Source: Austropuccinia psidii
Lineage: Eukaryota > Basidiomycota > Pucciniomycetes > Pucciniales > Sphaerophragmiaceae
NCBI GenBank assembly: GCA_023105745.1
Contig: JALGQZ010000011.1
Span: 35,597,094-35,661,093, forward strand
Direction: 5' to 3'
Length of the DNA stretch: 64,000 nucleotides
Shown: positions 37,451 to 49,826 of the stretch, in pieces
Layout: the number at the start of each line of letters is the position of its first letter
Position numbering within the stretch: the first letter of the stretch is position 1
Position numbers and translations under genes: made by a program
The notes under the pieces: generated by a model
Told to the model about the DNA's origin: nothing
Databases searched by the model: none
The model's input: the letters and a program-made list of their open reading frames with translations, nothing else

Positions 37451-37815
37451 CTGTATTTTCCCCACCTTTTCCACTTCAGAGAATAATCACACCAGCCAAA
37501 TTATCTCAATTACATCACATGATTTTGATAAGAAGAGCAACACCAGCAAACCTCTCTCAGAAAACACATAACAAAGTCACCAAAAAGGAAAAATCTCACC
37601 AGCTAAATTCTCTCAAAGATCTCATATGAGTAGAATAAATTTTGATTATCAGAATCTGTATTTTACCCACATTTCTTTTGCAAAAAATAAGCTCTTGCAA
37701 GCCAAAATTATCTCAATTACATCACATGATTTTGATGAGAAAAAACACCACCAGAAAAATTCTCTCAGAAAACACATTGCCACACCAAAGCTACATGTCT
37801 CACCAGCTAAAACAT
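37451..37815. repeat. 207-bp direct duplication
   Basis: TTATCTCAATTACATCACAT starts at 37,501 and again at 37,708, and the neighbouring stretches (CTGTATTTTCCCCACC / CTGTATTTTACCCACA upstream; CTCTCAGAAAACACAT and CTCACCAGCTAAA downstream) repeat in the same order. The small open frames at 37,626-37,878 fall in the second unit and are chance. Confidence 0.75.
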
Positions 37816-38004
37816 TGCAACTATGATTTTTCTTATTCCCCTGTTTTGAGAATCTCTATTGAATCCCAAAAGGTATAAACAGAGGTCTTCTCTCCCTCAT
37901 TTCCAAAAAAAAACAATGGAACAAGTTCCCACTCTTGAGGATCTCAGCTATCCCTAAACTAGCAGGCTATCTAGAGTAATAGTAGTGTTTTAGTGATTAA
38001 AATT

Positions 38005-38167
38005 TCAGTAGCCTTTCTCAGGATCTTAGTATTAGTGAATAATAGTAGTTTAAACACAGTGAAAAGCTCAGTAGCCTTTCTCAGAAGCTTAGTAGTATAA
38101 ACATAGTGAAAAGCTCAGTAGCCTTTTTCAGAAGCATAATAGTAGTGATATAAATGTAGTGTAAACA
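38005..38167. repeat. Three-unit minisatellite, ~50-60 bp
   Basis: CTCAGTAGCCTTTCTCAG begins three units (first as TTTCAGTAGCC), each followed by AGTA-rich sequence and AACA(C/T)AGTGAAA. Units differ in length by small AGTA/AATA insertions. Confidence 0.7.
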
Positions 38168-40295
38168 GAATATTTATTGAATAATCTTTATTAGTATTGA
38201 ATACCATAATATTATTATTAGTATTCATATTAAAAAGAAAATAATAATAATCAAAAAGAAATTTTTATTAGTCTTATTAACTTCAAATAAAGTAGTAGTC
38301 TTTAGTTTATTAAAGTGTTAAATGAGAGTTTTGGCTATAAAATTATTGATAGCTCTGACTTAGAGACTAATGATAAGTATTCTATATCTGTTAAAACCAA
38401 AAATATTTTTTTATTTTATGATTCTCTGTAAGCTTAATATTAAGTATTATTTTTAGGGGAAACTAATAAACCTTAAAACCTATGGTTATTAGAAAATTAT
38501 GAAATTCAAAACAAATTTATTAATAATTTACCCTTTAAATTTTTTAAATTATTTCATCAAAAAACCAAAAAAGGAGTTTCACAAAAAATTGTGAGGAATT
38601 TAAATATTAAATATTCTTAAAATAGAGAGATAAAAAAAAAAAAAAAAGAAAGGTAAAAAAAATTAATTAATCTAAAAAGATAAAGAGACTTAAACAACTT
38701 AATAAAAGAAAACATTTTGGTTATTGATATGGGAAAAAAAAAAAGTAAATAGAATCTTCTTTTTTCTTTTTTTTAATAAAACTATCAATTCAATTTATTA
38801 TTATTAGAATAATTTTTATTATTATCAAAATAAAAGTATTAATTTTATTCTTAAAAAAAAATTAAATAATTAATATCGTTTTAATAATAAAAATAATACA
38901 ATTTTATTATTAATATAAAATTGAATTTAATTTTATTATAATAATTAAATTTTTGATACTAATTTAAGAATAAAAATATTAAAATTAAAATAAGAACAAA
39001 AAATTTTATAATTAATCTTATTATTAAAATAATAAAATTATTATTAATGGCTTTCTAATAACTTTCTTTATTTTATTTATATTGTTAAATTTATTATTTA
39101 AATAATAAAAATTAATTTTATTGTTATTATTAAAGAAATAAACAATAGATTTTTTTTTTGTTTTGATTTTGAAATTATAATTATTATTTTAATAATTAAA
39201 ATAATTTTATTATTTTGAAAATATAATTTAAATTTTTTTATTATTAAAATAAAAAAAAAATAATTTTAATAATTTTATTCTTATTATTAAATTAATAGAT
39301 ATAATAAAAAAAATAATTGTTTCTATCAAAAAAATAACAGTGATATTGTTATTATTAAATGAATAAAAATAATTCTATTTAAATAAAAAAAAAATCATTT
39401 TAATTTTAAAAATATTAAAATTGAAAGAAGAAAATAATTTTATTATTAAAATAATAACATTAATAATTTAATAATATAAATAAGGTTGTTGTTTAAATAA
39501 TAAGATTATTTTTTATTATTATTAAAACAATAAAATGATTCCAATAAAATTCTACAATTTTAATAATAACAATAAGTCTTTTATTGAAATAATAACTATA
39601 AACTTATTGAAAATGATTTTATTGTTCTTATTGAAACAAAAAATGTTATTTTTATAATTAAAACAATGAAAAAAAATTCTACTATTTAAATATTGAAATT
39701 ATAGTTTTGACTTTAACAATAGAATTTCAATATTTTTATTAGAAAAATAACAACAATAATTCTAATATTTCTTTCTTTTTTTTTGTCATTAGAAATAATA
39801 AATATAATAAAAATTAATAATTTTATTATTAAAATAAAATTCTTAAAATTATGAATTATTTTTTATTGTTAAATTTTTAATAATTAAAATTATAATTTGT
39901 TTTTAAAAATAATCTTTTTTAATTTAAAAAGGATTAATTTTTTAATCTTAATGATAAAATGACTGTTTTAATGTTAAAATTATCTTTATTATTTAAATTA
40001 TAAAAATTTCTTAATTTTTTTTAATTAATCTTGACTTATTATTATTATTATTTCTAAGAAAATCCATTTTTATTTATGAATTTTATTAATTAAAAACTCT
40101 CCAAAAATTCACATTTGATCATTAATCATCTTTGAAATGTGTTTTTCTTTTTTTTCAATTTTTCAATTTTTATTAAAATAAAATAAAAAAAAGCATAACT
40201 CAAACCAATATTGTATCTAAAAGAAGATTAAAAAACCCAAAATTAATTCAATTTTGTTTATAATAAGGCTCATATTGATTACTTAAGATTTGAAG
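38168..40295. repeat. TAA/TTA-rich desert inside the Harbinger element
   Basis: More than 2 kb dominated by TTATTATTAAAATAATAA-type sequence with few G or C. No coding signal. Differs from the homopolymer zones by being trinucleotide-like rather than mononucleotide runs. Confidence 0.65.
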
Positions 40296-41038
40296 TTAAT
40301 CTTGGTTTTGTTTTAAAATTATTTCCTGTTTCAATTCATAATACTCCCTTTGATTTCCAGCCATTTTCTCAATGTCCTTTCTCATGATAAAATCCCTAGA
40401 AATAGTTTTAAGTGCTTCAATTTTCTCAGAAAGAGCTTCCCTTTGTTTTTTTGAGTTATCTGAAAGTTGTTTCTGTGATGGAGTAGTAATTTTACTTTAA
40501 GTGGCTTTTGATTCAGCTAAGAGCATTTTTAAGCATTATTGGCCAAGTGGTCATGGACAATCTGATTCAACTGATGTTGAAGAGGCAGAAATATCTTTCT
40601 TTGGTGTCCTCCTTTGCTTTGATGTGTTTATTTAGAGGTCTGGAATATGGTGGTTCCATTTGGTAGCATTTTACAGAATTTTGTAGGATTAAATGTTGAC
40701 AAAAGGGTTTTTGTATAGCTCAACAAACAGGTTGGTGGCTTTTACTATCTGATCTTGTACTGTTGTACCACTTTTATTTAGTCTTTGAATTTTCTAGATA
40801 AATAAACTGAGCTTATTTATAAAATTTTGGAGGCAACTCCAGCAACTTTTGAGGTTAAAAGATGTTTTTTGTGTATGAGGAATTGCTTGTTGAAATTTCT
40901 CCAAAATTTGGTTCCAAAATGTACAATTCGTTTGATCAGTACCAGTAAGTGTTTCCTAAGAGATCTCAATCCAAGAATTCCAGAGCTGGATTTCCTCCTG
41001 ATCATTATATCTGTCTGATTGGCTTTGTTTGTTTTCAA
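40296..41038 (-). pseudogene. Harbinger second protein (SANT/Myb-like, NAM-associated) relic
   Basis: On the minus strand the C-terminal part reads TPSQKQLSDNSKKQREALSE then EKIEALKTISRDFIMRKDIE, a charged helix ending at a TAA at 40,296-40,298. Before it is a RRTPKKDISASSTSVESDCP...LAESKAT segment, like the linker and coiled tail of the SANT/NAM-associated protein that accompanies Harbinger transposases. Further upstream, VQDQIVKATNLFVELYKNPF recalls the end of the DNA-binding part. The most upstream open stretch is 41,038-40,817. Stops and frame changes make it non-functional. If intact it would bind the transposon ends and bring the transposase to them. Confidence 0.65.
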
Positions 41039-41461
41039 TTTTTGATACTAAAAAACCCCAAAAAAATTCATATTGAAAAAGAAAACAATGAAATAATCCA
41101 ATTTAACTCAAATTTAATGGTTTCAATTGTGTCATAAGTATGTAAAGAGCTACAAGATTATGGTGGCTCATTTCTAGAAAAGAGGGTTGAATCTATGTGG
41201 AGATCCATCTCAAAAAAATTCTTGAGGGAGATGCAAGATGAAAAAAAATTCAAAAAAGAGAGAGATGTGGAAGGTTTCACATGGAAGTTGCTACTTTTGG
41301 GGAGATAGCCGGTTGCCAGATTAAAAAAACAAAGGGGTGTTCTTAGAAATGGAGTTAAATTAATTTTTCATTTAGGAATGCTGGTGGGTGTTGTTTTTGG
41401 GACCTGAACAAGCTAATTTGTGAAATTTCACTATTTAGCAACACTGGTGCAGATGCTCTTA

Positions 41462-41819
41462 GAAATTAAAATCATGGCTGGGAAAGCAGTACAGTGACCT
41501 GTAACAAAGATCAAAACATGTGTGTCTAAGTCCCCCACTCCTTTTTGATGTTTTATTATTATTATTTTTTTAATTTGTTTGGCCATATTTACTATACCTT
41601 TACCAAATTTGACTTAGATCTGAACAGTCACACTCATTCTCAATTTTTGAAAAAATGTATAATGGATGCCTTCAGATCATGATGTTACTTAATAGAAGAT
41701 TCAGTGGCTATATTATTTGGTGATGATATTTTGGTTAATTGGTGAGTATCCAAATTTCTTCCCATTTCCTTAACTAACCATAACTATTGGTATTAGGACC
41801 ATTGTTCATTACTTAGATG
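41462..41819. other. Spacer between Harbinger and Tc1 relics
   Basis: No gene. It may include the decayed left end of the Tc1/mariner element, but no terminal repeat was identified. Confidence 0.4.
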
Positions 41820-42850
41820 AAAGCATTTGTGGAATGATCATAGGAATTATCAAAGGAGAGGCATTAATTTGAGTCATTAGAAATCAACTATACATTCCTT
41901 CAACAACTTTTTCTTTGATACTATGAGACAGCATGAAGAAAATGGTCATTTAAAACATTGGCCTATTCCTGGATGGCCAAAAATACTTGGGGACAAAAAT
42001 ATGAAACAGATTTTCTGTGTGCTTCAGAAGAATCAACATGGTTACCTAGCTAAACTCCCAAATCTTATCATGGTGGAAATTTCTGCCTCAACTCTCAAAA
42101 AGGCAATTCATTCACTTGGAAAGAAATACTGCATTGCTGTCAAGAAACAATATCTCAGTGAGTGACACATTCAACCTTGAATTTCCTTTGAACAAGAACA
42201 TTCTCACTGCATTGATGATTGCTGGAAGGTTTTCTGCACCAAGGAATCATTATTTAAACTTGAAAAGAAATCAGCAAAAGTATGATTTTGGTATACTCTG
42301 CAAGAATAATAAAATATTGAGTCAATGACCATCAATCATTTCTCTGGAAAATGCTTGGTTATGATTTGGGGGGCCTTTTGTGGTTTATTTAAATCTCAAA
42401 TATTCATACCAAATCCAGTAAATCAAAGAGAACAGGATTTTATCTAAAAAATGTATGATCCTGGGTTTTTACCCATCCTCAACTCTGTGAATGACAACAT
42501 GGCTATGAATAATGAAGAACTATACTTATGGAAGATGGTGCACTAATAAATTCAGCACAGTTCAGTGCATCATAGGGACAACAGAATGGAATAAGAAAAC
42601 TACAATGGCCGAAAAATTCCCCTGACTTGGACCCAGTCTAAAATATCAGGCTCAAGATTGAATATTCCATTGTACACCTATTCAAACCTAAAAAATGGAG
42701 GAATTGGTCTCATAAGTTTATGCAGTTTGGGCTAAAATCCCTATTGAACTCTTAAAAAGATTAGTCTCCTATATTACTTAAAGGATGCAGAGTTTCATTG
42801 AAAAGAATAATTCTCCTACACAATGGTAGTGAAATATTCCAATTATAAAC
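41820..42850 (+). pseudogene. Tc1/mariner transposase relic
   Basis: Successive frames read RQHEENGHLKHWPIPGWPKI (41,926-), STLKKAIHSLGKKYCIAVKK plus QYLSE (to 42,165), FEQEHSHCIDDCWKVF-CTKE, ESMTINHFSGKCLVMIWGAF (about 42,315-42,375), and NSPDLDPV (about 42,615-42,638). This is the order of Tc1-like proteins: paired HTH with a proline-rich linker, then the catalytic core. The usual TDE triplet is CTKE here, so the first catalytic Asp is lost, while the SPDLxP Asp remains. Many stops and frameshifts. The strand is the same as the Harbinger transposase but the elements are separate. Confidence 0.85.
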
Positions 42851-43699
42851 ATTTTATTACTTTTTTTAATGAAAATATATTGTCTTTAAAAAAACCTATG
42901 AAAAATCTTTTGCTATTAATTTAAAAAACTATATTTGTTTGTTCTTGAGATTTTTCAAATTCCCTTTGAGGCCCATCTTGTGACATGAATGAGCTTCAAG
43001 TTTTTTTCAAAAAAATTTAAAGCATCCATTCTAGTGTTTGGATCTTTTCTACAGGGAACTGTACATAGACTAAAGATCAGTGGCAGGGTGTGGTCTTAAA
43101 TTGGGTTTTAGTATACAGTAAAAACCAAATGAAAATTTATTCCTAGGACTTCCCCAGTAATTACTAATTCAGTATCAACTTATTAAATATTAAAATGCTT
43201 AGATTAATACTCAGTCTCAGTCATTGGCGTCCCCCATTGAAATCCCTTCCATTTGCCCTCATACCAGTCTACATCCTTAAAAGAGAAGTGGTTTTTTTTT
43301 ATTCAAAAATTAAGACCTATCCCCTGACTCAGGCCTCAGGTCTTTTCAGGAAGGCAGACTGGGTTTTTTTGTCAACCATAACTTGTAAAATGTTTTTCAA
43401 AGAATTAAAACTCTTTGTGTTTCTCTTTCTTATTTATTCAGTATTTTTCACAATTGATTCTTTTTTTTTAAATTTTGATCCCTCCTTGTCTTTTTTTTAT
43501 TTTCCAATTTTAATCTTTTTTAAATAGAATCTATATAAAAAAATTCTATTATTTTGAAGATCAAATAATTTTGTTCTTTTATATAATTATTGAACATTAA
43601 TTATACTAAAAAAAATTCTTGAAAATCCATTTCTGAAAGAATTTACCATTTTATTTTTTTTTAAAAAATGATTTAAAAATAATTATCATACACTTTCAA
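42851..43699. other. Unassigned stretch before hAT relic
   Basis: A 110-codon open frame at 43,195-43,527 has hydrophobic low-complexity sequence and no known domain. A CAGGGA at 43,052-43,057 is a weak candidate for the hAT left end. Confidence 0.4.
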
Positions 43700-45537
43700 A
43701 GTAAAAAAAACAAATTTCTCATTACAAAGTGTCAAAAACATCAATCACCAGAATCAGCACCATCAACCCCAAGAAACATTGATGCCACCCCATCACCTTT
43801 GAACAATGAACCATCAGCCACACCTGAAATGATAATGGGTCTGGTTCTATTTTAAACATGCTAATGAAAGATATGTTGAATGTCATATCACGAATTAAAA
43901 TGGTTTTCCACAAAAAAAAGAGATAAGATTGGACTGGAAGTATGTAATACATGAGCGCCCATCCTCAATTGTTAAGAATATGAAAGACCCTAAAAAGAAG
44001 GAAAAGCTGGGCCATATGGTTCCCTTGACAAATATTTTCAGCATCCAAAACCAAAAAAGGTAACCCAAATTTACTATATGCAAAAGAATTCAAGCTCAAA
44101 ATTCTGAAAGTTACTCCTTCAAAATCTGGGTGTTATCATTGGAATCTTTATTAAAAGCCATTATTTATTTGATTTATGAATGAAAAATTCCACTTTCTAT
44201 TTCTGCGGTACCAGCATTTTTATAGCTTATTGAGCTTTTGAACCTCTAAGCTATCAAAATTATCTTACAAAGTAGTGCTATTGTCTTGTTTGACTGAGAT
44301 CTATTAATATCATCAAGACTATTTACAAAAAAAGGTTAACAAAAAAAATCAAACTTCTGTATATTTTATCAATGATAAATGGTCAAGTAATAATAGAAAG
44401 GCTTACTCATCAGCTAATGGGAGCTTAAAAAGTAGATATTTACAATTGATTTCAAGTTTATTAGGTTTGATTGAAAAAGATGGTAGGTGAGATTTCCTTA
44501 TTTTTTTCATAACTAATTTTTTGTGATTTTTAGGGTCACCACACTGGGTTATCATTAAAAAACTACTTTGTTTCAGTTCTGAAGTAATAAAATACTCAAG
44601 ATTTTATAAATTAAGTAAATTCCCAAAATGAAATAGTCAAAATGCAAATGCCCCAACAAATTAACAAAATAATTGGATAATTTGCACCCAAAATGCAACT
44701 CATTGGGTGCATGGATCATGTTCTCAATCTGCATTCATGGGACAGACTCAATGCCTGGGGCAAGGTGGCTCCAGCTACTAATTAATGAACATCAGGTGAT
44801 CAGGTAGGCCCTATTTCTATTTAAAAATATATTAATTTCCCTTATTGAAGAAATTTGAACTACAGGTCAATTATTGGCCAAATTTCGTGATTGGAAACAT
44901 ATATATACCAGAGTCCACAGTAAAGTGAGACATTTTAAACTAACTTCAAGCTTTTTAGCGATGAAGCCAACACCACCTTCTTGTTAAAGAAAGTAGGCAC
45001 TATCTGGACTTAAATGTAAAACATTTTTGGCTGGGACTACTCACTTAGAAAGGCATACAATCAATTTTTTGAGCCTAATGACATGGGAAGATGTTTATTA
45101 AGATAACTTTGATGGGAGAAGGTGAAAGCAATAATTGACTTGATCCTTCCACTTTATGAATAAAAATTGATCATTTGTGGTTCTAAATAATCAGCAATTG
45201 ACTATTCCTTGAAACTTTAAGTTTCCTTGATTAGACAAATCAAGGAGGTATTGGTATCTATCCTGTTATTATACAAAAAAAACTGAATTAATTGCTTAAA
45301 ATATATGCATGCAAGAGGTACAAAATATAAAAAAATTGGGCTTTATGCAGCTGAAATAGCTGCCAGATCTCAAATTATCTTCAAGTTTTATTAAGAAGAA
45401 ACCAATTATTTGTGCAACAATTCTAGCTCCACAGTTTAAACTGAATTCTTTCCAAAGGAAAAGACTTAACCCTAGGTCAATTTGATACATAAGCCAGAAC
45501 CATGGATATAATATTTGATAAAGAAGAAAGATTGTAC
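43700..45537 (+). pseudogene. hAT transposase relic, N-terminal and central part
   Basis: Broken frames read RPSSIVKNMKDPKKKEKLGH near 43,960, then DKWSSNNRKAYSSANGS...SSLLGLIEKDG near 44,380-44,485 (the W-S-S-x-N beginning of the RNaseH-like core), GCMDHVLNL near 44,707-44,735 (the cysteine/His 'CxaHxLNL' block), NAWGKVAPA near 44,750, and KKPIICATILAPQFKL near 45,396-45,445, the block that precedes the dimerisation domain. The frame is then interrupted at 45,537 by an LTR retrotransposon; the missing C-terminus is at 56,648-57,050. Numerous stops. Confidence 0.75.
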
Positions 45538-46875
45538 TGTGGTATTCCATACCTTTTTTCCCACTTTCAAGAAATTTAAAGATGAAAAGTTGGCAAAAAA
45601 ATCAAGATTTAAATGAATAACTTAGGAACTCACAACTCATAAGACATTATTATAATCAAAAAAACCCAATAATAACATCAATAGTATGAATTAATGGAAT
45701 GTTTTAGCATTCAGCATAGAAATAACCAACATATCCCTATAATTAAATGAATAATAGAGGAATCCAATATTATGGAGTTATAAAAGAAAGATTACATATA
45801 AGGCTAACAGAATCAACAATAGAAGCTTAAAGAATACAGAAAACACAAAATTACATGTACAAAGCAACAGTTTAGCATTATATCCACCTTAAACCCATCA
45901 GGAAGATTATATTACTAGGAATAGATTCATCAAAAAGAAAGTTTATGCAACACAAGGATCATTTGAAAGTATCAAATCCCATTTGATTCATGGAAAATCT
46001 ATCAAAATATTTGAATTAAATAAAAATACAGGCAACCAAATAAGGTTATGCAATACACATGCATGAGATCTGTACATGAAACAGCCCAAGGTTCATTCAT
46101 TTCAGCTGGAATAAATTTCAGGTAGCTGCATGCAAGGAAAATACACTAAACTATAAATTAAACAGCAATTGAATTAATCAAGAATTGAAGCTCAAGAGGA
46201 TATCCCCACATTACACAGCATCATCATCTTGAATTAAATAAATATCACAAAAGGATTATGCAAGGGCTTATTCACATGACACCATATTCATCCTTTTAAT
46301 CACCTGCATTACTTCCTCAAGGCTGTTAAAGCTGACTGAAGCAGTGTAAAGGAGAAGTCATCTGATATTTTGACCAAAATATTCACCAAGAAAGACCATC
46401 TCAATCTTAATTTTGGCCAAAAAAATGGTGAAAATATCTCAATAATATGACACCATTCACAATTTTACCTATCAGCATTGCTCCATAAAGGCTGTGAAAT
46501 ATTACTAAAGCAGTGTAACAGATAAGTAATCTGACTTTTTTGTATAAAAATATACACCACAAAAATGATCTCAAGGGAAAAAAAACATAGCTTTACATGG
46601 AGAGTTCATGGGTACTTCTAACAAAATAAAATGAGGCCTATCTCCCCCACCTTCTCCTTTTCCCCATGAAGGCAATAAATGATATACAAAGAAAGAGAAT
46701 AACAATTAATACCTTTCTAGTAAGTTGATCCAGAAATTATCATTGTTAATATTACATTACACCAATAGCAATTTATAATTAGCTTCAGTTAACAGTATGT
46801 CTGGCTATATTATAAAGTCATCTATTATTCAAATACTCATACTCAAAACAATATTTATCAAAGTACAAAATAATT
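45538..46875 (+). repeat. 5' LTR, truncated
   Basis: Homologous to 54,591-55,880 (e.g. AAGCTCAAGAGGATATCCCC at 46,190 and 55,214; GCATGAGATCTGTACATG at 46,060 and 55,085). Similarity fades near 46,860, so about the last 770 bp of the LTR, plus primer site and leader, seem deleted; the gag-like ATG follows at about 46,901. Confidence 0.75.
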
Positions 46876-46900
46876 TAAAGGATAAGTTTACGAAGTAAAA

Positions 46901-48245
46901 ATGGATCAACAATCAAAATCTAAATTACAACCATTACCTGAAGATACTGTAGAAGGAAAGAATGAAGAAGAAAGTTAAGAAAAGGATCAAAAATTACTGA
47001 TTCAAAGTCTTATGAAGCAAATTAAATATTCATTATTAACACAAAGGAAAAAGAAGGGAGAAAACATCTTACACACCTGGAGCTAGTCCAAGTGAACCCA
47101 CATTACCAAGGCACATTAGAACTGAATATTCACAAATATCACCTACACCTGGCCCTAGATCAACATTCACACCAAAAACAGAACAAAGATAATAGAGTAT
47201 TCCAAAGAAAGTATTTTTTTTTACAAAAAACCATTCAAGTCTATTACAAAAGGCAATTCCTAAGATAATATCCTCTATTGTTAATATATGGGCTAAAGAC
47301 TATAATCTTGTTTTTTATGGTAATTAAATAGAAAAATATATGAAGAGAATAGAAGCAGAAGATGAAATTGAAGGAGCCAGTGGAGAAGATATAGCAAGAA
47401 AAGTTGTTTTTATGTAAGAATCTGAAGAAGTTAAGGGGAAAATTGAAGCACTTCAAGGATATAAAGAGAAGAACTGGACAAAAACCAAAGTAGAGCTTAC
47501 TACAGAATGGGGTTTACTCCAATCCCTTTGGTTACTGGGGAAGAGAGAAATATACACCTTTTCGTAGGAGAGGGAGAAGCTCACACAGTATTGGGAAGAC
47601 CCTTCCTTGCAGATAACAAAAGCATATTAGAATTTTCTTAGCAAAAAAGCAAAATATTTAGCTACATAGATCCAGATGGAAGAAGACTTTGCTTACACAT
47701 TTGCTCACCACAGAAAGTACGATGGAGAGAAAACCCACAAGAAGGTATGGAAGCCTGTGCATATGCAAAAATAGAAGGATACAATAATTCAAGTACAGAA
47801 TATAAAGAAATTTTGGAAAATATAGGAAGTAATTTCAAATGCTTCAAAAATAAAGAGTCACCTCAAGAAATTCAAAATTTGACCAAAAAACCTGTAGAAA
47901 AATAAGAAATAATATGAACACCCAAGAGGAATTTTGGATTCAGATGAGCAAAATATCAAAACAGGGGAAAGCTTAATAAGGAATAGACATCAAGACTCCT
48001 TACTCACAGAAAAACAGGGGGTAATAAAAGCAGAGTTTAATAATATTAGTCAAGGGGAAGTCATTTTGGAAGAAGTATCTGGACTCACCTACAAAGACCC
48101 TGATTACCCCTTGGTCAGTAAGAATAAATCTCTCAAAAGAAGATTATCACCCAAAGAATTAGTCAAATAAATATTCAAAGGAATCAAGAAGGGAAGGGGA
48201 CTACTTACTTTTAATTTGAAACAGCACTGAATACCTTAAGGAATT
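46901..48245 (+). pseudogene. Retrotransposon gag/protease-like relic
   Basis: Starts MDQQSKSKLQPLPEDTVEGK at about 46,901, a polar gag-like opening. At about 47,510-47,640 another frame reads TPIPLVTGEERNIHLFVGEG then AHTVLGRPFLADN, the C-terminal ILGRxFL block of retroviral-type aspartic proteases. After a stop comes YIDPDGRRLCLHICSPQKVR and a polar Glu/Lys/Ser-rich stretch (47,934-48,170). The N-terminal protease D(T/S)G motif is not seen. Several stops (TAA from CAA, TAG from CAG) show decay. The same frame resumes after the insertion at 49,827. Confidence 0.55.
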
Positions 48246-49826
48246 TGTCTAAGGGCACCACCTTCATCAATAATCAGTGGTATTGATGTCACTGGGGCTC
48301 TTATGTAAGCAAGAGTGGCCTGGCACTCAGGAATCAAGAGCTCACTTGGAGGGCTCCAAAAGAATAAAGGAATAAAAGAATATATTTATTTAAAGAAGAA
48401 TCAAAGGTAAAGACAAATATGCCAAAAGATAAAAGAAAAGGAAGCCAACGGCCAGGATAATAAGAAGCCAAAAGCCAAAGAGCCAACCAAATGAATCATA
48501 AATTCACTGTTTCAACCTTCCAGAAAGAACATTTGAATTAGTAAGGGATATGACCATCAATATCCACTGACAGGCAAAGAAGAAAATGTGCAAATGACTG
48601 ACTTAAGATTATCAGTATTTACTTTAATAAGGTAAAAGAAAATAGGGATAAAAATAAATCAAATATATTAATTAACTGGGGAAAAAGTCCCCAGGTGATG
48701 AAAGGTGGCCAGTATATATGAGAAGCTGAAAGGCTGATCCTGGAAGGTGACTCATCTGGCTGTATTGTCTGAATTGGGCCAATACAGTTCTGGCCATCTT
48801 GAGAATTGAACTGTGTGACTGAATTCCCACAGTGGAATATGAATTGGCCCAATTGGGCCAAGGCCATACAGGATGCTTGATTACTACCTGTATGGACCAA
48901 TTGAGTTGTCCAAGGAATTCTGAGTACTTGATGCCTTGACAATGATTGAATATGATTGATTACCTCCCAGAATTTCCCTTAGAATAGTCCTGGTGAGAAT
49001 TGACAACCCAACTCCTGCAGGGCCAGGTGGTTGGGGTCCTTAGATGGTCTTCTGGTAGCCGACAGGGAATTGCCAGACTGAATAGCTGAAAAGTCCTCCT
49101 TCAAAATTGGTGATGGATTTTGGGACTTGATTTGGAATCAAATAATTGGGTCCTGAAAGTGTAACCATTGGATTGCTGAGCAAAACATGGTGCATAATAG
49201 TATATTATACCATATAGGCACCACTCCTGGTCCTTGAGTATGGATTGCATTGAAGAAAGGGAAGTCTTCCCCTGAAATGGAGGGGAATCCTTGATTGGAG
49301 CTGATCTGGTGGCCTCTGATGGTTGCCAGAGGCCATGGAGTGATTTTATGGCCAATTTGGGTCCTAAGGTGGTTTTTGGCCATTTGGGGTCAAAAACTGG
49401 CTCAGGTGGGCCCACTTGTGGTTTGGGGGCTGATGGACTTCCCCCTTTTGGCCTCATTGGAATTGGGCCAAAAGGGGCCTAAGGGTACCATGGGCCGTAG
49501 AGGCTGTAGGGGGCCTAAATGGCCCAAATCCCCCTAATATAAAGGGTTGGGAAAAGGTACCTGGTGGTGGCTAGAGGGGCCATAGGCCCCTGAAGACTGA
49601 AAAGACCCCCAATACCAAAAACAAGGATAATGGCCTGGGGGTTGGTGAGGTGGAGAATTGGCCAATGAGGCCAATGAAGGCAGGATATGGCCTGAGAAGA
49701 GGTGAGATGGCTCAGAGGGGGCCAATTGGCCATAATTGATATGGTATGGCCAATTGGCCCTAACTTGGGTCAGGCTAGAATTGCCGAAACACCCATTGAG
49801 GGGGGTGATTATTTGTGGTTGTGACA
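48246..49826 (-). mobile_element. GC-rich solo-LTR-like insertion
   Basis: Starts TGTCTAAGG and ends GTTGTGACA (TGTC/GACA inverted ends), bordered by ATT on both sides. The retroelement frame reads in phase from the codon before to the codon after when the block and one ATT are removed. From about 48,690 the block is far richer in G+C than its surroundings yet nearly free of CpG, with many GGCC/CCAATTGG words. The overlapping long open frames (49,101-49,457 minus, 49,291-49,537 plus and others) are Pro/Gly/Trp/Lys-rich by-products of composition, not proteins I would annotate. Orientation is guessed from TGTCACAACC on the minus strand. Confidence 0.55.
49720..49759. repeat. Two GGCCAATTGGCC palindromes
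   Basis: Perfect 12-bp palindromes at 49,720-49,731 and 49,748-49,759, 28 bp apart, just inside the end of the GC-rich insertion. They embed CCAAT boxes on both strands, a plausible promoter element of an LTR. Confidence 0.6.

Larger units (their letters stand above)
35211..41461 (+). mobile_element. PIF/Harbinger DNA transposon, 6.2 kb, decayed
   Basis: Left end GAGCATCTCCACAAGCG (from 35,214) pairs with the inverted right end, read on the minus strand from 41,458 as GAGCATCTGCACCAGTG; both are followed by GCTAAA. TTA borders each end (35,211-35,213 and 41,459-41,461), the 3-bp TTA/TAA duplication expected of PIF/Harbinger. Inside are a DDE transposase relic on the plus strand near the left end and a second protein relic on the minus strand near the right end, the usual two-gene content of this superfamily. 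Between them lie minisatellites and an AT desert, so later expansion or insertion is likely. Confidence 0.8.

Noticed and set aside
37079..38167. Possible CRISPR array
   Set aside because: Units are diverged, differ in length, lack unique spacers of constant size, and the genome is eukaryotic.
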